The notes under the pieces are model-generated. The model was not told the origin of the DNA, did no database searches, and worked only from the letters and a program-made list of their open reading frames with translations. From Cepaea nemoralis (lineage: Eukaryota; Mollusca; Gastropoda; Stylommatophora; Helicidae): a DNA stretch of 64,000 nt. Location of the stretch: positions 1 to 64,000 of the forward strand of contig JACEFZ010011694.1 of NCBI GenBank assembly GCA_014155875.1, read 5' to 3'. Of this stretch, positions 45,134-57,129 are shown piece by piece; the first letter of the stretch is position 1; each line of letters begins with the position of its first letter. The position numbers and the translations under genes were made by a program.

Positions 45134-48100
45134 TTTGTCTGTTGTAGGTCAGCAGTATCTAGCAGTAACTGTTGTGTCTTCTAGCAATGTCTATTGTAGG
45201 TCAGCAGTATCTGTTGTGTCTTCTAGCAATGTCTATTGTAGGTCAGCAGTATCTGTTGTCTTCTAGCAATGTCTATTGTAGGTCAGCAGTATCTGTTGTG
45301 TCTTCTAGCAATGTCTATTGTAGGTCAGCAGTATCTGTTGTGTCTTCTAGCAATGTCTATTGTAGGTCAGCAGTATCTGTTGTATTCTAGCAATGTCTAT
45401 TGTAGATCAGCAGTATCTAGCAGTAACTGTTGTGACTTCTAGCAATGTCTGTTGTAGATCAGCAGTATCTGTTGTGTCTTCTAGCAATGTCTATTGTAGA
45501 TCAGCAGTATCTGTTGTGACTTCTAGCAATGTCTATTGTAGGTCAGCAGTAACTGTTGTCTTCTAGCAATGTCTATTGTAGGTCAGCAGTATCTAGCAGT
45601 AACTGTTGTGACTTCTAGCAATGTCTATTGTAGGTCAGCAGTATCTGTTGTGACTTCTAGCAATGTCTATTGTAGGTCAGCAGTATCTAGCAGTATCTGT
45701 TGTGTCTTCTAGCAATGTCTATTGTAGGTCAGCAGTATCTGTTGTGTCTTCTAGCAATGTCTATTGTAGGTCAGCAGTATCTGGCAGTAACTGTTGTGAC
45801 TTCTAGCAATGTCTATTGTAGTGTCAGGCAGTAACTTGTTGTCTTCTAGCAATGTCTATTGTAGGGTCAGCAGTATCTAGCAGTAACTGTTGTGTCTTCT
45901 AGCAATGTCTATTGTAGGTCAGCAGTATCTGGCAGTAACTGTTGTGACTTCTAGCAATGTCTATTGTAGGTCAGCAGTAACTGTTGTCTTCTAGCAATGT
46001 CTATTGTAGGTCAGCAGTATCTAGCAGTAACTGTTGTGTCTTCTAGCAATGTCTATTGTAGGTCAGCAGTATCTAGCAGTAACTGTTGGTCTTCTAGCAA
46101 TGTCTATTGTAGGTCAGCAGTATCTGTTGTTTTTCCCTTTTAGCAATGTCTTTGTAGGCCCGCATTTTCTGGGAGTAACTGTTGTGGCTTCTAGCAATGT
46201 TTTGTTGAGATCAGCAGTAACTGTTGTGTCTTCTAGCAATGTCTATTGTAGGTCAGCAGTATTGTTTGTCTTCTAGGAAAGTCTTTGTAAATCAGCAGTA
46301 AACTGGTTTTGTGTCTTCTAGCAATGTCTGTTTGGGGAAAATTTTAGCAAGTTTTTTTAGCAGTAACTGTTTTTGTCTTCTAGCAATGTCTGTTGTAGGT
46401 CAGCAGTATCTGTTGTGTCTTCTAGCAATGTCTGTTGTAAATCAGCAGTATCTAGCAGTAACTGTTGTGTCTTCTAGCAATGTCTATTGTAGGTCAGCAG
46501 TATCTGTTGTGTCTTCTAGCAATGTTTTTTTGTAGGTCCCGCAGTACTGGGGTTTTTGGGGTCTTCTGCAATGTCTGTTGTAAATCAGCAGTATCTGCAG
46601 TAACTGTTGTTTTTCTAGCAATGTCTGTTGTAGGGGCAGCAGTAACTGTTGTGTCTTCTAGCAATGTCTTTGTAGGTCAGCAGTATCTGTTGTTTCTAGC
46701 AATGGGCTATTGTAGGTTTAGCAGTAACTGTTGTGTCTTCTAGCAATGTCTATTGTAGGTCAGCAGTTTAATCTGTTGTGTCTTCTAGCAATGTCTGTTG
46801 TAGGTCAGCAGTTCTGTTGTGCTTTAGCAATGTCTTTGTAGGTCAGCAGTTTAATCTGTTGTGTCCCTTTTAGCAATGTCTTTGTTAAATTTTTTTAGCA
46901 AGTTATTTTAGCAGTAACGTTTGTGTCTTCTAGCAAAGTCTTTGTAAATCAGCAGTATCTGTTGTGCTTCTAGCAATGTCTTTGTTTTGGTTTTAGCAGT
47001 AACTGTTGTGTCTTCTAGCAATGTCTGTTGTAAATCAGCAGTATCTAGCAGTAACTTTTTTGTCTTCTAGCAATGTCTGTTGTTTTGGTTTTAGCAGTAA
47101 CTGTTGTGCTTCTAGCAAGGTCTGTTGTAAATCAAGCAGTATCTAGCAGTAACTGTTAGTGTCTTCTAGCAATGTCTATTGTAAATCGCCGTATCTAGCA
47201 GTAACTGTTGTGTCTTCTAGCAATGTCTGTTGTAGGTCAGCAGTATCTGTTGTGTCTTCTAGCAATGTCTGTTGTAAATCAGCAGTATCTAGCAGTAACT
47301 GTTGTGTCTTCTAGCAATGTCTGTTGTAGATCAGCAGTATCTAGCAGTAACTGTTGTGTCTTCTAGCAATGTCTGTTGTAAATCAGCAGTATCTAGCAGT
47401 AACTGTTGTGTCTTCTAGCAATGTCTGTTGTAGATCAGCAGTATCTAGCAGTAACTGTTGTGTCTTCTAGCAATGTCTGTTGTAAATCAGCAGTATCTAG
47501 CAGTAACTGTTGTGTCTTCTAGCAATGTCTGTTGTACATCAGCAGTATCTAGCAGAACTGTTGTGTACTTCTAGCAATGTCTATTGTAAATCAGCAGTAT
47601 CTAAGCAGTAACTGTTGTGTCTTCTAGCAATGTCTGTTGTAGGTCAGCAGTATCTGTTGTGTCTTCTAGCAATGTCTGTTGTAAATCAGCAGTATCCAGC
47701 AGTAACTGTTGGGTCTTCTAGTAATGTCTGTTGTAGATCAGCCGTATCTAACAGTAATTGTTGTCTTCTAGTAATGTCTGTTGTAAATCAGCAGTATCCA
47801 GCAGTAACTGTTGGGTCTTCTAGCAATGTCTGTTGTAGATCAGCAGTATCTAGCAGTAACTGTTGTGTCTTCTAGCAATGTCTGTTGTAGATCAGCAGTA
47901 TCTAGCAGTAACTGTTGTGTCTTCTAGCAATGTCTGTTGTAAATCAGCAGTATCCAGCAGTAACTGTTGGGTCTTCTAGTAATGTCTGTTGTAGATCAGC
48001 CGTATCTAACAGTAATTGTTGTCTTCTAGTAATGTCTGTTGTAGATCATCAGTATCTAGCAGTAACTGTTGTGTCTTCTAGCAATGTCTGTTGTAGATCA

Positions 48101-49100
48101 GCAGTATCTAGCAGTAACTGTTGTGTCTTCTAGCAATGTCTGTTGTAAATCAGCAGTATCTAGCAGTAACTGTTGTGTCTTCTAGCAATGTCTGTTGTAG
48201 AATCAGCAGTATCTAGCAGTAACTGTTGTGTCTTCTAGCAATGTCTGTTGTAAATCAGCAGTATCCAGCAGTAACTGTTGGGTCTTCTAGTAATGTCTGT
48301 TGTAGATCAGCCGTATCTAACAGTAATTGTTGTCTTCTAGTAATGTCTGTTGTAGATCAGCAATATCTAGCAGTAATTGGTGTGTCTTCTAGTAATGTCT
48401 GTTGTAGATCAGCAATATCTAGCAGTAATTGGTGTGTCTTCTAGCAATGTCTGTTGTAAATCAGCAGTATCTAGCAGTAACTGTTGGGTCTTCTAGTAAT
48501 GTCTGTTGTAGATCAGCCGTATCTAACAGTAACTGTTGTCTTCTAGTAATGTCTGTTGTAGATCAGCAATATCTAGCAGTAATTGGTGTGTCTTCTAGCA
48601 ATGTCTGTTGTAGATCAGCAATATCTAGCAGTAATTGGTGTGTCTTCTAGTAATGTCTGTTGTAGATCAGCAATATCTAGCAGTAATTGGTGTGTCTTCT
48701 AGCACTGTCTGTTGTAGATCAGCAATATCTAGCAGTAATTGGTGTGTCTTCTAGGAATGTCTGCTGTAGATCAGCAGTATCTAGCAGTAACTGTTGTGTC
48801 TTCTAGCAATGTCTGTTGTAAATCAGCAGTATCTAGCAGTAACTGTTGTCTTCTAGCAATGTCTGTTGTAAATCAGCAGTATCTAGCAGTAACTGTTGTG
48901 TCTTCTAGCAATGTCTGTTGTAAATCAGCAGTATCTAGCAGTAACTGTTGTGTCTTCTAGCAATGTCTGTTGTAGATCAGCAGTATCCAGCAGTAACTGT
49001 TGTGTCTTCTAGCAATGTCTGTTGTAGATCAGCAGTAACTGTTGTGTCTTCTAGCAATGTCTGTTGTAAATGGAAAAGCAGTAACTGTTGTCTTCTAGAC
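45134..49100. repeat. Compound 42/52-bp intronic minisatellite (about 80 units)
   Basis: It starts 12 bp after the exon donor. Unit types: CAATGTCTATTGTAGGTCAG, CAGTATCTGTTGTGTCTTCT, AG (42 bp), and the same with an extra TAGCAGTAAC (52 bp). Each has an acceptor-like GTGTCTTCTAG. A stretch at about 46110-47110 is rich in indels and T runs. Confidence 0.93.
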
Positions 49101-49587
49101 TGGCCTTGTATGACCCTGTAGTTTCTGAGCTTGGAGAGGGCAAGGAGGAGAACTCTGTTACACAAATGTGAAGTTCTATTACTGGCCTTGTATGTCTCTC
49201 TAGTTTCTGAGCTTGGAGAAGGCAAGGAAAATTCTGGTACACTACTCCCATGAAGATGAACTTTAGTTTAAAAGAAGGGGGTGGGGGGATTTCTACTCCA
49301 ACATAATTGCAATCGATGCGAACCCTAGGGTTCAGATAATGTGAGCATCAATGCATTGGACTCAGATGTTAAAACTGAGTCTCTGGTAGATTTACAACCA
49401 ACCAACAAACTGTTTCATTCCAGTCAAAGTTGTGTGTGACATGAGACCTTCTCCATTCCCATTTACCATTGTGGTCCAGAGAAACTGCTGTTCTGCTATG
49501 ATTCTGTTTTCCTATACAGTTGTCATTAGTTCATGCTTAGTTGTCTTGAAGATTTGTGTTGTATACCAGTGCTTCCTGCATCCCCAG
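49101..49587. other. Intron segment before the PHAT exon
   Basis: A short direct duplication containing CTGGCCTTGTATG and TAGTTTCTGAGCTTGGAGA occurs at 49099-49140 and 49182-49222. Nothing else is recognised. Confidence 0.5.
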
Positions 49588-49691
49588 GCATTTTCCAGCC
49601 GCCAGAAGAACCTGATGCTGTCCTGGAAACAGTCAGCACAAAGGATTTGGCAACCTCCGCCTCAAAAGTATGGGGATAGACCTCGCAGAGG
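49588..49691 (+). CDS. SAMD4: Smaug exon: end of PHAT region
   Basis: The acceptor is TGCATCCCCAG and the donor is GTACGT. It encodes AFSSRQKNLMLSWKQSAQRI, then WQPPPQKYGDRPRR and two bases of a Gly codon. The family pattern is AFT.TQKKRLLSWKQQ.QKL. It enters in phase 0 and ends in phase 2, matching the single base at 54475. Confidence 0.93.
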
Positions 49692-50455
49692 GTACGTCAA
49701 CCGACTGTCTTTGCTATTGTTTTTCTCCCTTATTCTTGTTTTCCGTGGTCAGTTGCATGTTGTTGTTTTCTTGTCTACAGTTGTACAGATATTTTCATGG
49801 CATATTCTCAGATATTAAATACTTCCCATAAACTGTGTTAACTATATGAGATGCAGTAACCACTTCCGTTTCTCACTCAGCTCATGATTTTTTGTGAAAC
49901 CTGTGGCGAAGGGCTTACAAACACAATTTGTAATCTCTCATACTGTGGTCGAAACACTGCTGGGAAGATTTAGAAGCAAACCGTTTTCCGCTGGTTTTTA
50001 TACAATAGTATGACTGCCGGTTGTTCAGAAAGCAATGGCAAACTACCGAACATAAACTTACCAAGAAATCACAAGAGCTAAAGAATGCTGGGGTTGACTG
50101 CTAGGTCAATTAAAGGATATGCAACTAACTTTTCCCCTAAATCAAGTTATGAACTCTTGGTATCTTTCATCTGTGTTAACTGGCACATGCTTGCTAAATG
50201 GTTTTGATTTAAGCCTGTCTTTTTCATAGAGAAAGACTTAGAGAAACTGTGATGGAATAAAACATTCCGTGATTCAGATCAGGGTCTGAGAATGAAGGTA
50301 CTTTGACCATATATAGAGAGACAGTTCCTTGTTACTGGTGTCCTTTAGGGATAGTGTCGATTTTAGTGTTGATGAAATGCTTGGCATATAATCCTACTTG
50401 ACTAGACAGGTCTCCAATTGTATGTTCTCATCGTATTAATAAGCCAGAAGGAACT
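49692..50455. other. Intron segment containing R1 copy 4
   Basis: Apart from the dispersed repeat at 49910-50112, no feature is recognised. Confidence 0.5.
49910..50112 (+). repeat. Dispersed repeat family R1, copy 4
   Basis: Contains GGAAGATTTAGAAGCAAACC, GGTTGTTCAGAAAGCAATGG and CAAACTACCGAACATAAACT, shared with the copies at 3836, 6613 and 10800. Confidence 0.65.
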
Positions 50456-50459
50456 GCAG

Positions 50460-53400
50460 AAAAGTGTGTGCCCAGAATGTCATGATGTTGTTGATCAGTG
50501 TCTGTATGTGCCCAGAATGTTGTGATGTTGTTGATCAGTGTCTGTATGTGCCCAGAATGTCATGATATTGTTGATCAGTGTCTGTATGTGCCCAGAATGT
50601 TGTGATGTTGTTGATCAGTGTCTGTATGTGCCCAGAATGTCGTGATGTTGTTGATCAGTGTCTGTATGTGCCCAGAATGTTGTGATGTTGTTGATCAGTG
50701 TCTGTATGTGCCCAGAATGTTGTGATGTTGTTGATCAGTGTCTGTATGTGCCCAGAATGTTGTGATGTTGTTGATCAGTGTCTGTATGTGCCCAGAATGT
50801 TGTGATGTTGTTGATCAGTGTCTGTATGTGCCCAGAATGTTGTGATGTTGTTGATCAGTGTCTGTGTGTGCCCAGAATGTTATGATGTTGTTGATCAGTG
50901 TCTGTATGTGCCCAGAATGTCATGATGTTGTTGATCAGTGTCTGTATGTACCCAGAATGTTATGATGTTGTTGATCAGTGTCTGTATGTGCCCAGAATGT
51001 CGTGATGTTGTTGATCAGTGTCTGTATGTGCCCAGAATGTTGTGATGTTGTTGATCAGTGTCTGTATGTGCCCAGAATGTTGTGATGTTGTTGATCAGTG
51101 TCTATGTGTACTCAGAATGCCATGATGTTGTTGATCAGTGTCTGTGTGTACTCAGAATGCCATGATGTTGTTGATCAGTGTCTGTATGTACCCAGAATGT
51201 TGTGATGTTGTTGATCAGTGTCTGTGTGTACTCAGAATGCCATGATGTTGTTGATCAGTGTCTATGTGTACTCAGAATGTTGTGATGTTGTTGATCAGTG
51301 TCTGTGTGTACTCAGAATGCCATGATGTTGTTGATCAGTGTCTGTGTGTACTCAGAATGCCATGATGTTGTTGATCAGTGTCTATGTGTACTCAGAATGT
51401 TGTGATGTTGTTGATCAGTGTCTGTGTGTACTCAGAATGCCATGATGTTGTTGATCAGTGTCTGTATGTGCCCAGAATGCCATGATGTTGTTGATCAGTG
51501 TCTGTATGTGCCCAGAATGTTGTGATGTTGTTGATCAGTGTCTGTATGTGCCCAGAATGTTGTGATGTTGTTGATCAGTGTCTATGTGTACTCAGAATGC
51601 CATGATGTTGTTGATCAGTGTCTGTGTGTACTCAGAATGCCATGATGTTGTTGATCAGTGTCTGTATGTACCCAGAATGTTGTGATGTTGTTGATCAGTG
51701 TCTGTGTGTGCCCAGAATGTTGTGATGTTGTTGATCAGTGTCTGTATGTGCCCAGAATGTCTGATGTTGTTGATCAGTGTCTGTATGTGCCCAGAATGTT
51801 GTTGATCAGTGTCTGTATGTGCCCAGAATGTTGTGATGTTGTTGATCAGTGTCTGTATGTGCCCAGAATGCCATGATGTTGTTGATCAGTGTCTGTATGT
51901 ACCCAGAATGTTGTGTTGTTGATCAGTGTCTGTATGTGCCCAGAATGTTGATGTTGTTGATCAGTGTCTGTGTGCCCAGAATGTTGTGATGTTGTTGATC
52001 AGTGTCTGTATGTGCCAGAATGTCATGATGTTGTTGATCAGTGTCTGTATGTGCCCAGAATGTGTGATGTTGTTGATCAGTGTCTGTATGTGCCCAGAAT
52101 GTCATGATGTTGTTGATCAGTGTCTGTATGTGCCCAGAATGTCATGATGTTGTTGATCATGTCTGTTGTGCCCAGAATGTTGTGATGTTGTTGATCAGTG
52201 TCTGTATGTGCCCAGAATGTTGATGTGTTGATCAGTGTCTGTTATGTGCCCAGAATGTCAGTGATGTTGTTGATCAGTGTCTGTATGTACTCTAGAATGT
52301 TGCATGATGTTGTCTGATCAGTGTCTTGTATGTGCCCAGAATGTCCATGATGTTGTTGATCCGTCGTCTGTATGTAGCCCAGAATTGCATGATGTTTGAT
52401 CATGTCTGAACAGTGTCTGTGTGTGCCCCCCCCCAGGAATGTCATGATGTTGTTGATCAGTGGTCTGTATGTGCCCAGAATGTCATGATGTTGTTGATCA
52501 GTCGTCTGGTAGTGTGCCCAGAATGTTGTGATGTTGTTGATCAGTGTCTGTATGTGCCCAGAATGTCTATGATGTTGTTTGATCAGTGTCTGTATGTGCC
52601 CAGAATGTCATTATGTTGTTGATCAGTGCCTGTATGTGCCCAGAATGTTGTGATGTTGTTGATCAGTGTCTGTATGTACCAGAATGTCATGATGTTGTTG
52701 ATCAGTGTCTGTGTGTGCCCAGAATGTTGTGATGTTGTTGATCAGTGTCTGTATGTGCCCAGAATGTTGTGATGTTGTTGATCAGTGTCTGTATGTGCCC
52801 AGAATGTCATGATGTTGTTGATCAGTGTCTGTATGTGCCCAGAATGTTGTGATGTTGTTGATCAGTGTCTGTATGTGCCCAGAATGTTGTGATGTTGTTG
52901 ATCAGTGTCTGTATGTGCCCAGAATGTTGTGATGTTGTTGATCAGTGTCTGTATGTGCCCAGAATGTCATGATGTTGTTGATCAGTGTCTGTATGTGCCC
53001 AGAATGTTGTGATGTTGTTGATCAGTGTCTGTATGTGCCCAGAATGTTGTGATGTTGTTGATCAGTGTCTGTATGTGCCCAGAATGTTGTGATGTTGTTG
53101 ATCAGTGTCTGTATGTGCCCAGAATGTTATGATGTTGTTGATCAGTGTCTGTATGTGCCCAGAATGTTATGATGTTGTTGATCAGTGTCTGTATGTGCCC
53201 AGAATGTTGTGATGTTGTTGATCAGTGTCTGTATGTGCCCAGAATGTTATGATGTTGTTGATCAGTGTCTGTGTGTGCCCAGAATGTTGTGATGTTGTTG
53301 ATCAGTGTCTGTATGTGCCCAGAATGTGTGTGTTGATCAGTGTCTGTTGTGCCCAGAATGTTTTTTGCAGTGTTGTGATCATGTTGTATGTTGCCCATGA

Positions 53401-54380
53401 ATGTATGTGCCAGAATGTCTGATGTTGTTGCAGTGTCTGTGTGTGCCCAGAATGTCATGATGTTGTTGATCAGTGTCTGTGTGTGCCAAATGTTGTGATG
53501 TTGTTGATCAGTGTCTGTATGTGCCAGAATGTCATGATGTTGTTGAACAGTGTCTGTGTGTGCCCAGAATGTCATGTGTTGTTGATCAGTGTCTGTGTGT
53601 GCCCAGAATGTTGTGATGTTGTTGATCAGTGTCTGTATGTGCCCAGAATGTCGTGATGTTGTTGATCAGTGTCTGTGTGTGCCCAGAATGTCATGATGTT
53701 GTTGATCAGTGTCTGTATGTGCCCAGAATGTTGTGATGTTGTTGATCAGTGTCTGTGTGTGCCCAGAATGTCATGATGTTGTTGATCAGTGTCTGTATGT
53801 GCCCAGAATGTCATGATGTTGTTGATCAGTGTCTGTATGTGCCCAGAATGTCATGATGTTGTTGATCAGTGTCTGTGTGTGCCCAGAATGTCATGATGTT
53901 GTTGATCAGTGTCTGTATGTGCCCAGAATGTCATGATGTTGTTGATCAGTGTCTGTGTGTGCCCAGAATGTTGTGATGTTGTTGATCAGTGTCTGTATGT
54001 GCCCAGAATGTTGTGATGTTGTTGATCAGTGTCTGTATGTGCCCAGAATGCCATGATGTTGTTGATCAGTGTCTGTATGTGCCCAGAATGCCATGATGTT
54101 GTTGATCAGTGTCTGTATGTGCCCAGAATGTTGTGATGTTGTTGATCAGTGTCTGTATGTACCCAGAATGTTATGATGTTGTTGATCAGTGTCTGTATAT
54201 GCCCAGAATGTTGTGATGTTGTTGATCAGTGTCTGTATGTGCCCAGAATGCCATGATGTTGTTGATCAGTGTCTGTATGTGCCCAGAATGTTGTGATGTT
54301 GTTGATCAGTGTTTGTATGTGTCCAGAATGTCATGATGTTGTTGATCAGTGTCTGTATGTGCCCAGAATGTTGTGATGCT
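50460..54380. repeat. 40-bp intronic minisatellite (about 98 units)
   Basis: Units GATGTTGTTGATCAGTGTCT, GTATGTGCCCAGAATGTCAT. Variants with GTGTGTACTCAGAATGCCAT cluster at 51090-51660. Indel-rich patches lie at about 52150-52450 and 53330-53575. The MTFWAHTDTDQQHH-type minus frames are by-products. Confidence 0.95.
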
Positions 54381-54474
54381 GATTCTTCATGAAGCATTCA
54401 TCTTGAGATGTCTGTTTAGAAATTTTCCTACATTATTCATGTGCAAGTATAATTTCTCTGTTGAACATTTTCAG

Positions 54475-54715
54475 ATTCCCTGGTAGCACATTCCCAGCAG
54501 GAGGTTCATCCTTGGCCAGTCGGGTTATGTCGCCTCGCACAGGTCGAGGAGCTCTAGTGCCTATCACCAGTTACCTCCCGCAGCAGTCCAATGCCTTGTG
54601 GAATTTTGGAACACGGAGGTCGATTGTGGGAGCAGGCAACAGTGGAGTCCATACACCTGTACAGAGGATAGGCTCACTGAACACACAGTTTATCAACAAG
54701 CCAGGACTCCTGGAG
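54475..54715 (+). CDS. SAMD4: Smaug exon: C-terminal region
   Basis: The acceptor is GAACATTTTCAG and the donor is GTACCG. Starting with the last base of a Gly codon, it encodes FPGSTFPAGGSSLASRVMSP, then SNALWNFGTRRSIVGAG and HTPVQRIGSLNTQF, ending KPGLLE in phase 0. The Asn-x-LeuTrp and VQR..SL blocks recall the NLWF...VQRTRSLP region of vertebrate Smaug, but the match is looser than in the SAM and PHAT exons. Confidence 0.85.
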
Positions 54716-54824
54716 GTACCGTCACTGTTCTGTCACCTAGCATTCCATGCACCCTAGATGTGTCATTCTGCCTCCACTAATTTCTGGTTTGGGCTGTCTT
54801 TGTTTATCTCTGGACATAGAGACC

Positions 54825-54935
54825 ATGGAAACATGGTAGCTGAGGGGCTAGATGCTGACCTGCCCATCTGGTAGTCAGGGGTTCCAATCTGCATCAGGGC
54901 AGTAGTATACTATGTTGACCCAGTCTAAAATGGGT
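54825..54935 (+). repeat. Possible tRNA-derived SINE head
   Basis: Box A-like TGGTAGCTGAGGGGCTAGAT and box B-like GGGGTTCCAATCTGC at tRNA spacing. No tail or target duplication was found; the 57-bp array follows. Confidence 0.4.
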
Positions 54936-54939
54936 GCCA

Positions 54940-55232
54940 GGATATACCTGGGAAAGTCAAGGCGGTTGGCACGGCACTGGTCACATCAGCCATGGAGGAT
55001 ATACCTTGGGAAGTCAAGGCGGTTGGCACCGGACTAGTCACATCAGCCATAGAGGATATACCTTGGGAAGTCAAGGCAGTTGGCACCGGACTGGTCACAT
55101 CAATCATGGAGGATATACCTTGGGAAGTCAAGGCGGTTGGCACCGGACTAGTCACATCAATCATGGAGGATATACCTTTGGAAGTCAAGGCGGTTGGCAA
55201 CGGACTGGTCACATCAGCCATGAAGGGCCATT
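54940..55232. repeat. 57-bp intronic minisatellite
   Basis: Five units with CATCAGCCATGGAGGATATA, CCTTGGGAAGTCAAGGCGGT, TGGCACCGGACTGGTCA. The 19-codon unit keeps several frames open on both strands. Confidence 0.9.
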
Positions 55233-55319
55233 GGTCTATACAAACATAGACCTAGCACCATATACCATATACACAGTACACCTGAGGCCTGTACAAGTCT
55301 CCTGTACTGGGGCTGTATA

Positions 55320-55862
55320 GATGTCTTTCATACTGCCTGGCTTCCTCTGTGGTTCTTCAGTTTTTTGTACTTTCATACTGCCTGGCTTCCTCTGTGGTTC
55401 TTCAGATTTTTGTACTTTCATACTGCCTGGCTTCCTCTGTGGTTCTTCAGATTTTTGTACTTTCATACTCCCTGGCTTCCACTGTGGTTCTTCAGATTTT
55501 TGTACTTTCATACTGCCTGGCTTCCTCTGTGGTTCTTCAGATTTTTGTACTTTCATACTGCCTGGCTTCCGCTGTGGTTCTTCAGATTTTTGTACTATCA
55601 TACTGCCTGGCTTCCTCTGTGGTTCTTCAGATTTTTGTACTTTCATACTGCCTGGCTTCCTCTGTGGTTCTTCAGATTTTTGTACTTTCATACTGCCTGG
55701 CTTCCTCTGTGGTTCTTCAGATATTTGTACTTTCATACTGCCTGGCTTCCTCTGTGGTTCTTCAGATTTTTGTACTTTCATACTGCCTGGCTTCCTCTGT
55801 GGTTCTTCAGATTTTTGTACTTTCATACTACCTGGCTTCCGCTGTGGTTCTTCATATTTTTG
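55320..55862. repeat. 45-bp intronic minisatellite with acceptor-like motif
   Basis: Twelve units of ACTGCCTGGCTTCCTCTGTG, GTTCTTCAGATTTTTGTACT, TTCAT. Open on both strands because 45 is 15 codons. Each unit has a pyrimidine tract ending TTCTTCAG. Confidence 0.95.
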
Positions 55863-56836
55863 TCAGTCTTGATGCTAGTTGAGTCTCTGATTCCAGCTAC
55901 AAGATGCCCACTCTGTTGCTCATGGTGTGTCCTATCTACACCCAGCTCTAATCTTTATTTCCAGCTGTGTTGATGTTGGATTGATTGAAATGTCTGTTCT
56001 GTTATCACGTCTGTCCAACAGGTTCATGATAGCTGACACAGACATCTGTGGTCAGGCAGTTGCAGTTTTTGTGTGTAATCTCCAGGGACATGTCAGCAAT
56101 TATAAGTATTCAGCAGTATAGATTTCACAAGAGATGCATTGGAAAAACATTTTGAGGATGAAAGATCAGCAGAGGCAGACCAAGAGACATGATGCTGGAT
56201 GGACTGACATAGTGTCTAGGTGGGATATCAGCAGAAGAGTTAATCCAGAATAGTAAGGACTGAGATCTGTCTGTGGAGAGACATGAACGACTAGCCAGCT
56301 GGCTAGGCACGTGATGATATTTTCCAGAACTTGTTCATTCTTTATAGCTTTAAATCTTGGGAGATCATGTGAGGGTTTCCTGATTGCATTTCACATCACC
56401 TGGTTTTGGTTTCTTCCTCTTTAGCAATTTGTTAGATTTACACAAGGGTGTAGTCACTTGTGAAAGCAAATAGGATGACAAGAGCTGTGGAAAAAGGCTG
56501 GACAGAAAAACCACGGCCATCCTCTACTCCTCTTTGGAGGTACAGTTGGGAAGTTCCATTCTTTAAGAAGGAAACCCAATCCTGTCTTTCCTGTACTCTC
56601 TACAGGATATTCATAAATGGACAGAAACACGAGACAGGTGCATGTGGAGACAAGTCTTACAGAACGCAGCCAGGGCTGTTGTCTCAGCCATCTCCCAGGC
56701 TATCTACACAAGTCCAGCATTTTAGCTCTATCAGATTGTGCTGTTATTTTGTTGATATTATATACTGTTTCATGTATGTATCTGTGGCATGAGTGATCTG
56801 TTGGTATCATCCTTGAAATGTTGCTTTGTTCAACAG
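55863..56836. other. Intron segment, no recognised feature
   Basis: No domain or paired repeat was recognised up to the acceptor at 56836. Confidence 0.45.
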
Positions 56837-56909
56837 CCAGCCACCAAAGAGCCAGTGGCCAGGACTCGGTCTGCCCCAATCCACAGCAGACCTGTGTTTG
56901 CACTACAAG
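56837..56909 (+). CDS. SAMD4: Smaug exon: C-terminal RSxPIH motif
   Basis: The acceptor is TTGTTCAACAG and the donor is GTAAAC. It encodes PATKEPVARTRSAPIHSRPV and FALQ plus one base. RTRSAPIH corresponds to the RTRSLPVH motif of vertebrate Smaug. It enters in phase 0 from 54715. The final exon, with the family's acidic C-terminus, was not found downstream. Confidence 0.85.
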
Positions 56910-57129
56910 GTAAACACCTGACCTTCACCTGACGCTCTGACTTCTGTCTTCTCCACCCAAGCTCAGTGGTCACAGTATTCTCTATATCTGCTATACTGGT
57001 AGCTTCTTGTCTGTGCTAGTTCTGCATTATTATTAAGCACATGTGCTCCTGAGATACGTAAGAAAACTATAAATCTCAGTAAACTATACAAAATAATCAG
57101 ACACACATTTCAAAACATATTGGACCATA

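Larger units (their letters stand above)
35000..56909 (+). other. SAMD4: Partial Smaug/SAMD4 gene, seven internal exons
   Basis: Smaug proteins bind SRE hairpins in target mRNAs through a SAM domain and recruit deadenylation and translational repression factors in the cytoplasm. Seven exons match the family in order: SAM domain (35000-35109, 41310-41396), linker with the GDLPAQF..LMGK motif (43385-43622), PHAT region (45033-45121, 49588-49691), and C-terminal region (54475-54715, 56837-56909). All are bounded by AG and GT, and the phases agree at every junction. The conserved N-terminal Smaug region and the very C-terminal exon were not found in the window. The introns are mostly tandem repeats. 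The orthology call rests on remembered family sequence, not on a search. Confidence 0.9.

Noticed and set aside
55236..55973. Long frames in the 45-bp array, including a repeat-rich charged minus-strand protein
   Set aside because: Three plus frames and one minus frame are all open at once, which is what a 15-codon unit without stops produces.
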